Assembly (NCBI GenBank): GCA_002389055.1 | Contig: DGNT01000071.1 | Coordinates: 1 to 25,798 of the forward strand | Source: Alcanivorax sp. UBA4485 | GTDB taxonomy: Bacteria; Pseudomonadota; Gammaproteobacteria; Pseudomonadales; Alcanivoracaceae | Reading direction: 5' to 3' | Length of the DNA: 25,798 bases | Shown here: one piece after another, positions 16,095 to 23,402 of the stretch | How positions within the stretch are numbered: the first letter of the stretch is position 1 | How the letters are laid out: every line of letters begins with the position of its first letter | Translations under genes and position numbers: made by a program | Notes under the pieces: generated by a model | Told to the model about the DNA's origin: nothing | The model's input: the letters and a program-made list of their open reading frames with translations, nothing else | Databases searched by the model: none

Positions 16095-17110
16095 TGCGTC
16101 AGTTGCGCGGAGGCATGGCCCAACAAGTGCACCACCATGGCGATGGCGTGGGGCACCACCACCTGGCCCACCTGCACCCGATCGGAGTGATCGGTGCTCG
16201 ACAGCACCAGGCTGCCGTTGGCGTAGGCGATGTCGCCGCCCTGGGTGAGCAGCGGGCGGATATCGGTGGTGCCGCTGCCCGGCGCGGTGAAGTTGGATAA
16301 CGCCTGAGTCACCAGCGCGTCGTCGTTCAGGTTCTCGCTGTCGTAGTAATCCGCCACCCAGCCTTCCCAGCCGCTATGGTTCAGCGCCGAAGTGGTCCAT
16401 ACATGGTGCGGCTGGACCACGTCGGTCGCGTGCAGCGCATAGCCCAGACTCTGGGCGGTCGGGGTGGCCAAAAACTGGTCGTACCAGTACTGGGCCAGGT
16501 TATCCAGGGGCTGGAAGGGCATCTCCTCGAAGTCGTCGTACATGGATTTGGACGACGTGGTGCCCTGTCGGTAATTAGCCTCGGTGATGCCGTAAGTGTC
16601 GTACTCGGAATCGTCGTTGGACCACCAGCCGGTCATGCCGCCGGGGCCGTCGTCCAGGTAATCGCCCACCAGCCAGCTCGCCGCCAGGTTGTCGATGTCG
16701 CCCCACACGGTGAGCTTGTCGTAGTTATAGCCGCCCAGGTCGTTGCCGTGAACGTCCGGGCCGCGGGTGTGGTTCTGGAAATGCCAGTACGAGGTGTAGT
16801 TGACCAGTGAGCTGCCGGCGTTGAACACCGGCGCGTAGACGCAGTCGCCGGTGATCGCGCCGCAAAAGTAGGTGTCCTGGAAGTCGTCCACGTCGTAGGC
16901 GCTCTGGCCCAGCACCTGGGCGAACTGCGCCACGGTGTAGCCGGCGGCGGTGGCCACCGCCTGCAAATCCGAATAACCGGTGGTCTGCGGGTGCGCCTGC
17001 ATATAGGCCACCGCGTCTTCCACCAGGCGCCGGTGGGTTTCTTGTTTGAAGGCCTGCGCGGTCGGGCACAGACAGGCGGCGACCAGCAAGCCGATGAATA
17101 TCCGTTTCAT
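16091..17110 (-). CDS. Secreted zinc-dependent phospholipase C-like protein
   Basis: 339 residues with a clear signal peptide, MKRIFIGLLVAACLCPTAQA, cut after residue 20. The mature part looks like the zinc phospholipase C / S1-P1 nuclease fold. Candidate ligands in order are His26 (THRRLVEDA), Asp77, His110 (YWHFQNH), His227 and Asp230 (ALHATDVVQPHH), His235, and His245 with Glu249 (HSGWE), matching the H-x3-E pair of Bacillus cereus PLC. The His227-Asp230 spacing is one residue shorter than the usual HxxxD. GGGAGAG precedes the ATG. It leads a three-gene operon with a PPIase and an anchored protein. Phospholipase versus other phosphodiesterase activity cannot be decided from sequence. Confidence 0.7.
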   Translation of the reverse strand: MKRIFIGLLVAACLCPTAQAFKQETHRRLVEDAVAYMQAHPQTTGYSDLQAVATAAGYTVAQFAQVLGQSAYDVDDFQDTYFCGAITGDCVYAPVFNAGSSLVNYTSYWHFQNHTRGPDVHGNDLGGYNYDKLTVWGDIDNLAASWLVGDYLDDGPGGMTGWWSNDDSEYDTYGITEANYRQGTTSSKSMYDDFEEMPFQPLDNLAQYWYDQFLATPTAQSLGYALHATDVVQPHHVWTTSALNHSGWEGWVADYYDSENLNDDALVTQALSNFTAPGSGTTDIRPLLTQGGDIAYANGSLVLSSTDHSDRVQVGQVVVPHAIAMVVHLLGHASAQLTQ

Positions 17111-17227
17111 AATTCTCTCCCTGAGGATGTTGTTTTTGGTATGTCCGTCCTATACAGGCGTAATTCGCTCGCCGTTTCAATTGTTCATCCGCGACAGCCG
17201 CCGCCGAAAAGGCGTCGCCGGTCACGC

Positions 17228-17278
17228 TTTAGACCGGCACCGACCGCACCCTATACAGCCCGGTAAAAATGCTACACT
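17228..17278 (+). promoter_or_regulatory. Candidate promoters for uup
   Basis: Two overlapping possibilities in the 198-bp divergent region. One is an extended -10, TG-C-TACACT (17270-17278), ending 30 bp before the ATG. The other is TTTAGA (17228-17233), an 18-bp spacer and TATACA (17252-17257). The extended -10 is favoured because it needs no strong -35 and gives a short leader. Confidence 0.5.
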
Positions 17279-17308
17279 CGCGCCTCATTTCTCCGACGAC
17301 GCGCTTTC

Positions 17309-19216
17309 ATGTCACTGATTACACTGCGACAGATTCAACTGCACTTCGGCGAGCAGCCCCTGCTCGACAACGTCGACCTCACCATAGAGGCCGGCGAACG
17401 GCTCTGTCTGGTGGGCCGCAACGGCTCCGGCAAGTCCACCTTGCTCAAGGTGCTGGCCGGCGAGGTGCAGGCCGACGACGGCCAGATTGAAAGCACCCAG
17501 AACCTGATGATCTCGCGCCTGGAACAGGAGGTGCCCGAGGACCAGGACCATAGCGTCCACGATATGGTCGCCGAGGGCCTGGGCGAGCTGGGCACACTGC
17601 TCAATGAACACGACCATCTGAGCCGCGCCCTGGGCGATCCGGACCAGGCCGACCGCATGGACGAGAACCTGGCCCGCTTCGAAACCCTGAACAACCAGAT
17701 CGAGGCGCGCGGCGCCTGGCAGCTGTTCCAGCGCGTGGACACGGTGCTCTCCAAGCTGAACCTGAACGGCGAGCAGAACTTCGCCGGTTTGTCCGGCGGG
17801 ATGAAACGCCGCGTGCTGCTGGCCCGCGCGCTGGTCCAGGAGCCCGACATCCTGCTGCTGGACGAGCCCACCAACCACCTGGACCTGGACGCGATCCGCT
17901 GGCTGGAAACCTTCCTCAAGGGTTATTCCGCCACCCTGGTGTTCATTTCCCACGACCGTGCCTTCATCCGCTCGCTGGCGACCCGCATTATCGAGCTGGA
18001 CCGGGGCAAGCTGACCAGCTGGCCCGGCGATTACGACAAGTACCTGGCCGGCAAGCAGGCGGCGCTGGACAACGAAGAGCGCGCCAACGCCGAGTTCGAC
18101 AAGAAGCTCAGCCAGGAAGAACGCTGGATTCGCCAGGGCATCAAGGCGCGCCGCACCCGTAACGAAGGCCGCGTGCGCGCCCTGAAAAGCATGCGCGAGG
18201 ACTACGCCCGGCGCCGCAACCGCCAGGGCACCGCCGGCCTGGAAATCCAGCAAAGCGACAACTCGGGCAAGGTCGTCATCGAAGCCGAGCACCTGGGTTA
18301 CGCCATCGACGGCCTGCCGCTGCTGGACGATTTTTCGATCACCCTGCTGCGCGGTGACCGGGTCGGCATCCTCGGCCCCAACGGTTGCGGCAAGTCGACA
18401 TTGATTCGCCTGCTACTGGACCGGCTGACCCCGGATACCGGCCACGTCAAACACGGCACCCAGTTGCAGGTGGCTTACTTTGACCAGATGCGCGACACCC
18501 TGGACAGCAATAAGAGCGTGCTCGATAACCTGGCGGAAGGCTCCGACGTGGTTGAAATCAATGGCCGCAAAAAGCATGTAATGGGCTATCTGCAGGACTT
18601 TCTGTTCGAGCCGGCGCGCGCCCGCCAGCCGGTGCGCTCGCTGTCCGGCGGCGAACGCAACCGTCTGCTGCTGGCCAAGCTGTTCACCAAACCGTTCAAC
18701 CTGCTGGTGCTCGACGAGCCCACCAACGACCTGGACGTGGAAACCCTGGAGCTGCTCGAAGAGCAGCTGGTCAACTACCAGGGCACCCTGCTGCTGGTCA
18801 GCCATGACCGGGAATTCATCGACAATGTGGTGACCTCCACCCTGGTGTTCGAAGGCGGCGACCCCAACGCCTATGTGGGCGGCTACCAGGACTGGCTGCG
18901 CCAGCGCCCGGAACCGAACCGGAGCGACGACGTCAAAACCGGCAAGCTCGCCGCGCCGTCCAGCAAACCGAAAGCGAAGGACAACGGCGGGCGCAAGCTC
19001 TCCTACAAGGAAGAGCTGGAACTTAAGGCGCTGCCCGAGCAGATTGAAACCCTGGAGGCCTCGGTGGTCGAGGTTCAGACCGAACTGTCCGACCCGGACT
19101 TTTACAAACGGCCCCAGGATGAGATTGCCGATGCTCAGCGGCGGCTCCAGGAACTGGAACAACGTCTGAACGAACACTATGCACGCTGGGAGGAACTGGC
19201 CCAGCGAGAGTCATGA
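17309..19216 (+). CDS. uup: ABC-F ATPase Uup
   Basis: 635 residues, the Uup length. Soluble tandem ABC ATPase with no membrane part. First domain: GRNGSGKST (36-44), LSGGMKRR (161-168), ILLLDEPTNHLD (181-192). A charged P-site tRNA interaction linker lies at about 240-315. Second domain: GPNGCGKST (356-364), LSGGERNR (445-452), LLVLDEPTNDLD (465-476). A basic C-terminal extension with a coiled coil (about 565-632) is the Uup hallmark. ABC-F proteins act on ribosomes; E. coli Uup is also linked to precise transposon excision and DNA branch handling. The stop overlaps the next start (ATGA), so the downstream hydrolase is probably cotranslated. Confidence 0.95.
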   Translation: MSLITLRQIQLHFGEQPLLDNVDLTIEAGERLCLVGRNGSGKSTLLKVLAGEVQADDGQIESTQNLMISRLEQEVPEDQDHSVHDMVAEGLGELGTLLNEHDHLSRALGDPDQADRMDENLARFETLNNQIEARGAWQLFQRVDTVLSKLNLNGEQNFAGLSGGMKRRVLLARALVQEPDILLLDEPTNHLDLDAIRWLETFLKGYSATLVFISHDRAFIRSLATRIIELDRGKLTSWPGDYDKYLAGKQAALDNEERANAEFDKKLSQEERWIRQGIKARRTRNEGRVRALKSMREDYARRRNRQGTAGLEIQQSDNSGKVVIEAEHLGYAIDGLPLLDDFSITLLRGDRVGILGPNGCGKSTLIRLLLDRLTPDTGHVKHGTQLQVAYFDQMRDTLDSNKSVLDNLAEGSDVVEINGRKKHVMGYLQDFLFEPARARQPVRSLSGGERNRLLLAKLFTKPFNLLVLDEPTNDLDVETLELLEEQLVNYQGTLLLVSHDREFIDNVVTSTLVFEGGDPNAYVGGYQDWLRQRPEPNRSDDVKTGKLAAPSSKPKAKDNGGRKLSYKEELELKALPEQIETLEASVVEVQTELSDPDFYKRPQDEIADAQRRLQELEQRLNEHYARWEELAQRES

Positions 19217-20502
19217 AACGGCCCCAAAAGGAAGCTTCCGTGTCGCGTATTATTCCGCTGATTACCTTGCTGCTGCTGGCCCTGGCCGGCACCGTGACGG
19301 CCAACGAAAGCGAAGACGACGTCGCCGCCGAGGCGCCCGCCACCGGCAAAGGGGAAACCCCGAAGCAGGAGGAAGCGCCCGCCGCCGAGGACCAGGACAC
19401 CGTCAAACCGCTGGAACTGCTCGGCAAGACCGTGCAACCGGGCACCTTCGAGACCCTGCACTGGGCCCCGGACCAGTCGTTCCGCTCCATCGCCACGCCG
19501 GTGCCGGTGCTGGTGGCCCACGGCAAGGAGCCCGGCCCGCGCCTGTGCCTGACCGCCGCCGTGCACGGCGACGAACTCAACGGCATCGAGATGGTGCGGC
19601 GCCTGATGTACGAGCTGGAACCCAATGAACTGGCCGGCACCGTGGTGGGCGTGCCGATCGTCAACCTGGACGGCTTCCGCAACGGCTCCCGTTATCTCAG
19701 CGACCGGCGTGACCTGAACCGCTATTTCCCCGGCCACAAAAACGGCAGTGCCGCCAGCCGCGTGGCCTACTCCCTGTTCAACAACATCGTGCGCCAGTGC
19801 GACTACCTGGTGGACCTGCACACCGGTTCCCAGAAGCGCATCAACCAGCCGCAACTGCGCGCCGACCTGGACAAGTCCGACGTGGTGGCGTTCGCCAAGC
19901 ACTTCGGCGGCATGACCGTGCTGCACAGCCCGCCCGGCGAAGGCATGCTGCGCGCCGCCGCCGTCGACGAAGGCGTGGTGGCGGTGACCATGGAAGCCGG
20001 CGGCCCCAACCGCCTGGAAGAGGAAGCGGTGGACTACGGCGTGCAAGCGCTGGAAACCCTGCTGGAAAACCTCGACATGCGCAAAGCCAGCCGCTTCTGG
20101 GGCGCGCCGCAACCGGTGTTCTTCGAATCGGAATGGATTCGTGCCGGCCAGGGCGGCATTCTGCTCTCCGAGGTGTCGCTCAACGATCAGGTCCGCAAGG
20201 GCGAGATCCTGGGCACCGTCACCGACCCGATCAGCAACACCGGCAGCGCCATCATCGCGCCCTACGACGGTCGCGTGCTGGGCATGGCGGTGAACCAGGT
20301 GGTGCACGCCGGCTTCGCCGCCTACCGGATCGGCGAGGAGAAGAGCGCCGAGGAAGTGGAAGCCAAGGCCGAACAAGCCGACCAGACGCTCGACGACGAT
20401 GGCGTCGAGCCGGAACAGCCGGACGCGCCCAAGGAAGAAGAGGAAGCCGCCGACGCCCCCCGCGACGAGGACCCCGCGCCGCCGGCCGACGATACCGAGT
20501 AA
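19213..20502 (+). CDS. Exported M14-type zinc hydrolase, succinylglutamate desuccinylase/aspartoacylase family
   Basis: 429 residues. Zinc ligands fit H118 and E121 (AVHGDELNGIE) and H203 (DLHTGS); Glu261 (TMEAGGP) is the probable catalytic base. A barrel-like C-terminal part (about 295-360) carries VRKGEILGTVTDPI. Unlike cytoplasmic AstE or AspA it has a signal peptide (RIIPLITLLLLALAGTVTA), an acidic linker (31-64) and a very acidic tail (about 360-429). ATG 19213 overlaps the uup stop; GTG 19240, preceded by AAGGAAG, would give a tidier signal peptide and is a serious alternative. The substrate is unknown: a periplasmic amide, N-acyl amino acid or peptide. Confidence 0.82.
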   Translation: MKRPQKEASVSRIIPLITLLLLALAGTVTANESEDDVAAEAPATGKGETPKQEEAPAAEDQDTVKPLELLGKTVQPGTFETLHWAPDQSFRSIATPVPVLVAHGKEPGPRLCLTAAVHGDELNGIEMVRRLMYELEPNELAGTVVGVPIVNLDGFRNGSRYLSDRRDLNRYFPGHKNGSAASRVAYSLFNNIVRQCDYLVDLHTGSQKRINQPQLRADLDKSDVVAFAKHFGGMTVLHSPPGEGMLRAAAVDEGVVAVTMEAGGPNRLEEEAVDYGVQALETLLENLDMRKASRFWGAPQPVFFESEWIRAGQGGILLSEVSLNDQVRKGEILGTVTDPISNTGSAIIAPYDGRVLGMAVNQVVHAGFAAYRIGEEKSAEEVEAKAEQADQTLDDDGVEPEQPDAPKEEEEAADAPRDEDPAPPADDTE

Positions 20503-20510
20503 AAGCCGAC

Positions 20511-20530
20511 CCAGGGCCCGCTCCCACCAG
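20511..20530. repeat. REP-like element between convergent genes
   Basis: Contains CAGGGCCCGCTCCCAC (20512-20527), identical over 16 bp to the element at 25044-25059. On the minus strand it reads GTGGGAGCGGGCCCTG, the typical head of Pseudomonas-type REP sequences. It lies in the 43-bp gap between the convergent hydrolase and TetR genes. The second palindrome arm is lost here. Confidence 0.6.
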
Positions 20531-20545
20531 GCTCGTTCCCAGAGA

Positions 20546-21226
20546 TCAGCGGTTACTGAGACGACCGCAGACCTGCTCGAAGCCGGCGACCACGAAGGGG
20601 ATCATGCGGTCGTAGGCGGTCTGGAAGTCGTCGGACCGGCACAGACCGCCGGACATGGCGTTGATGCGCCCGGTGTTGGCAAAGGTCAGCGTCATCGCCC
20701 CGGACATAAAGTGGTAGCACCAGTAGAGGTCGGCCCGCTCAGTATTCGGCAAGGCGGCGGACAGCGCTTCCACGAAGGTTTCCATGGGCGCGTCGAAGTG
20801 ACGGCTCATCAGCACCGGCCCCCACACCGGGGAGGTGTTCACGTAGGCCAGCAGCGCGCAGTAGTTACGCCAACCCTGGTCCTCACTCTCCTGGGCCATT
20901 TCCAGGGGGCGCAGATAGGCTTCGATGATTTTCTCGAGGGGTACCGGGTCGCTTTCCGCGCGGGCGGCGTTGAGCGCTTTCAGCCGGTCGTCGTTGAGGA
21001 TGCGCGCACGGCGCTGGAATACGGTGTCGAACAGTTGCTGCTTGGGGCCGAAGTAGTAATTGATCAGCGCCAGATCGACGCCGGCCTCCCGGGCCACGGT
21101 GCGCAGGGTAACGCCGTCATAGCCATGACGGGCGAACAACCGCTCCGAGACATCCAGAATGGCGGCACCACGATCGCCGCTTTCACCGTTACGGCCACGC
21201 GGCCGTCCCACCGGTTTCTTCGCCAT
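20546..21226 (-). CDS. TetR/AcrR-family regulator
   Basis: 226 residues. A basic GRPRGRNG arm (7-14) is followed by a helix-turn-helix at about 40-60 (TLRTVAREAGVDLALINYYFGPKQQLFDTVF). The C-terminal ligand domain resembles the PsrA-like or RutR-like TetR groups, but I cannot name a ligand. It lies 85 bp downstream of the PHB depolymerase on the same strand, with a GC-rich hairpin between, and may be partly cotranscribed with it. It is the nearest candidate to bind the perfect inverted repeat at the depolymerase promoter. An AGGGGAGG sequence lies just upstream of the ATG. Family is certain; target is inferred. Confidence 0.88.
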   Translation of the reverse strand: MAKKPVGRPRGRNGESGDRGAAILDVSERLFARHGYDGVTLRTVAREAGVDLALINYYFGPKQQLFDTVFQRRARILNDDRLKALNAARAESDPVPLEKIIEAYLRPLEMAQESEDQGWRNYCALLAYVNTSPVWGPVLMSRHFDAPMETFVEALSAALPNTERADLYWCYHFMSGAMTLTFANTGRINAMSGGLCRSDDFQTAYDRMIPFVVAGFEQVCGRLSNR

Positions 21227-21247
21227 CCGTTCCTCCCCTGGGCGATA

Positions 21248-21267
21248 CGCGCCCGGGGCCGGGCGCG
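21248..21267. repeat. GC-rich 9-bp stem-loop between PHB depolymerase and tetR
   Basis: CGCGCCCGG (21248-21256) pairs with CCGGGCGCG (21259-21267) around 2 nt. There is no T-run on the minus strand after it, so it is not a canonical terminator. It lies in the 85-bp gap of two co-directional genes and could process or attenuate the shared transcript, or be a DNA site for the TetR protein. Confidence 0.45.
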
Positions 21268-21311
21268 CATCGGATGGTACGCAAGGGGAGGAAATTCAAC
21301 AAGATGGACGA

Positions 21312-23231
21312 TCAGGGGCAGGCGCCCACCTGCCACACGGTGCCGCCGTCGGTGCTGTGCAGCTCGGTGGTGCCCCAGGTGGAGCCGGCCATCGGCTGGT
21401 CACTGCCCTGGGCGAAGTAATCCGGGGTGTAATAGTTCCCGGTGCTGTACGCCCGCCCGGCGGTCTTGTGGTAGTAGTTGTAGGTGGTTTCCGCCTGGCA
21501 GCCGTCGTCCGGATCGGTGGGCGGATCACCGCCGTCGTCGCCGCCGTCATCACCACCACTGCCGGAACAGGCCTGCAGCGGCCCCACGCAGCTGGCGTCA
21601 CCGTCCTGCCACTGGCACTGGCCGCCGGTTTCGATTTCGTTCAGCTTGAAGGCCTCGGTGCTGTATTCCAGGTAGCAGTTGGCGTAGTTGGTGTAGTCCA
21701 GACGACCGGCGCTGATGTGCTGGTCCAGGGTGGCCACCTGGCCCGCGTCGATCACGAAATCGATCTGGTCGCTGGCGCTCAGGCCGCCCTGGTCCTCGGC
21801 CACCACGGTGGCGCTGTTGGCGCCGCCGGACAGGCCGCAGGCGCGGGCGGTGTAGCGCACGCCGTCGAGATCGGCGGCGGTGGCGCCGGTGGAAAAGGTC
21901 ACCGTGACACTGGCCAGATCCTGGTTTTCGTCCACCACTTCACCGCTGACGGTGGCGCACTGCCCGTCCAGGCTGACGCCGATATCACTGAGCACCGGCG
22001 CGCTCGGCGGCGGCTCCGTACCTACTCGCACGGTGTCCACGGTCGGCTCGCTCTCGCCGTCATCGTTGTCCACCGCGACCACCGCCACGGCATAGAGCCC
22101 GTCGGCCAGGGACGCGCTGGTGCCCTGGAAAAAGCCGCTGCCGTCGACCACCGCGGTGAGGTTGTCGCCGCCGCCGTCGAGGCCGTCGATCACGATATCA
22201 ACACGGCTCACGGTGCCGTCCTCGTCGTCGGCGTAACCGCTGACCTGAATGCGGTCGCCGTCCGGCGCGGCACTGACCTGGGACAGCGAGGGCGCCAGGT
22301 TGCGGTCGACCCGGGCGTTGTTATTGCTGAAGAACTCACCCAGGTAGCGCGCGTAGTTGATGCTGGCGCTACCGATATAACTGCCGGAGGCGCCCTGCCC
22401 GCCGGACCAGGAATGATCGAGACCGTTGAGCCACAGCATCGACACCCGGCCGCCCTGCCACAGGTACTCTTCCGCGCTGCCGCCGTCCTGGTTCAGGGTG
22501 GTGCTGCCGGCCAGCTCGCTGACCCCGTACAGGCCCGCCATGCCTTCGGCGTTTTGCCGGTTATAGCAGGTGTTCACGGTGGTGTCGGCGTCGCCGTGGG
22601 CAATGGACGCGACCTGGGTGTCGAAGGCGCTCTGGTAGGCGCCGCCCAGATTGCGGCAACGGCTCTCCACGTCGGCCTGTTCGCAGGGGCCGATGGCGCC
22701 GCTGGAGCTGGTACCGACGCTGGGCCCGGCGCTCACGCCGACCCCGGCGAACACGTCCGGCGCCAGACAAGCGGTGGTGTTGGCGAAGCTGGCCCCGGAC
22801 GACAGCCCGGCGATGTACACCTGGTTGGGATCAATGCCCCGGCCGCTGTCCGAAGAGAGCTCGTTGGCCAGATCGATCAGATTCTTATAGTCGCCGGCGC
22901 TGCGCGACTTGGTGCCCTGCCAGTAGGACCAGCAACTGAAGCCGGCCTTGTTCATGGCGTCCGGCACCGCCACCACCATGCCGAATTCCTCGGCGGCGTT
23001 TTCCAGGTTGGCGGTTTTGTAGGCGTTGATGGATTGGGTGCAGCCGTGCAGCACCACTAACAGGGCTTTGCCGGTGCCCACCGGGGAATCGCTGTCCGGG
23101 GTATAGAGATGGACGTTATTGAAACCGCCCAGTGATTGGTTGTCCTGCCAGGAACCGGCCTGGGCCGGGCCCGCGCACAGGGCCGCGGTGAGCAGCGCGC
23201 CCGCCAGGGCGGCCAGTGTTGTTATACGCAT
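21312..23231 (-). CDS. Extracellular poly(3-hydroxybutyrate) depolymerase
   Basis: 639 residues. Signal peptide cut near AQA25. The alpha/beta-hydrolase domain (about 26-305) has the oxyanion LHGCTQS (61-67), lipase box GLSSG with nucleophile Ser144, Asp216 in HGDADTTV and His273 in LDHSWSGG. The oxyanion motif precedes the lipase box, as in type I depolymerases. Two Ig/cadherin-like linker domains follow (about 312-405 and 408-495), then a Gly/Asp-rich hinge (559-577) and a C-terminal substrate-binding domain with HKTAGRAYSTGNYY and bounding cysteines C578 and C638. GGGAGA precedes the ATG. It cleaves PHB ester bonds outside the cell. It is divergent from a BCCT carrier gene. Confidence 0.94.
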   Translation of the reverse strand: MRITTLAALAGALLTAALCAGPAQAGSWQDNQSLGGFNNVHLYTPDSDSPVGTGKALLVVLHGCTQSINAYKTANLENAAEEFGMVVAVPDAMNKAGFSCWSYWQGTKSRSAGDYKNLIDLANELSSDSGRGIDPNQVYIAGLSSGASFANTTACLAPDVFAGVGVSAGPSVGTSSSGAIGPCEQADVESRCRNLGGAYQSAFDTQVASIAHGDADTTVNTCYNRQNAEGMAGLYGVSELAGSTTLNQDGGSAEEYLWQGGRVSMLWLNGLDHSWSGGQGASGSYIGSASINYARYLGEFFSNNNARVDRNLAPSLSQVSAAPDGDRIQVSGYADDEDGTVSRVDIVIDGLDGGGDNLTAVVDGSGFFQGTSASLADGLYAVAVVAVDNDDGESEPTVDTVRVGTEPPPSAPVLSDIGVSLDGQCATVSGEVVDENQDLASVTVTFSTGATAADLDGVRYTARACGLSGGANSATVVAEDQGGLSASDQIDFVIDAGQVATLDQHISAGRLDYTNYANCYLEYSTEAFKLNEIETGGQCQWQDGDASCVGPLQACSGSGGDDGGDDGGDPPTDPDDGCQAETTYNYYHKTAGRAYSTGNYYTPDYFAQGSDQPMAGSTWGTTELHSTDGGTVWQVGACP

Positions 23232-23261
23232 TATTGTTCTCCCGTTTTTGCTATTATTCTG

Positions 23262-23283
23262 TTATTCATCACTTGATGAATAA
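23262..23283. promoter_or_regulatory. Perfect 10-bp inverted repeat, candidate operator
   Basis: TTATTCATCA (23262-23271), a 2-bp spacer, then TGATGAATAA (23274-23283): both arms match exactly. It covers the predicted start point of the depolymerase promoter (near 23279), the usual place for a repressor. It lies in the 171-bp divergent region with the BCCT gene. It is AT-rich in a GC-rich genome, so chance is unlikely. The binder is unknown. Confidence 0.65.
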
Positions 23284-23285
23284 AA

Positions 23286-23315
23286 ACTATACAACCGTTG
23301 AATATTTCCCGTCCA
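23286..23315 (-). promoter_or_regulatory. Candidate promoter of the PHB depolymerase gene
   Basis: On the minus strand TGGACG (23310-23315), 18 bp, TATAGT (23286-23291). The -35 is moderate and the -10 good. The leader would be about 48 nt, beginning inside the perfect inverted repeat. Confidence 0.45.
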
Positions 23316-23337
23316 CCCTTGTGCCGGTGGCGAAATG

Positions 23338-23343
23338 TATAAT
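23338..23343 (+). promoter_or_regulatory. Consensus -10 element upstream of the BCCT gene
   Basis: TATAAT in perfect consensus, 59 bp before the ATG at 23403. No good -35 lies at 16-18 bp; TTGTGC at 23319-23324 is only 13 bp away. It may need an activator. Confidence 0.4.
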
Positions 23344-23402
23344 TTTCGAACCGCCTGGCCGCCCGGGGTGGCGGTGGCTTGGGCGCCTGCTAGGCTACGC
23401 GG

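Noticed and set aside
21159..23060. Plus-strand open frame of 633 codons
   Set aside because: Antisense to the PHB depolymerase and part of tetR; Val/Gly/Ala/His-rich without domains.
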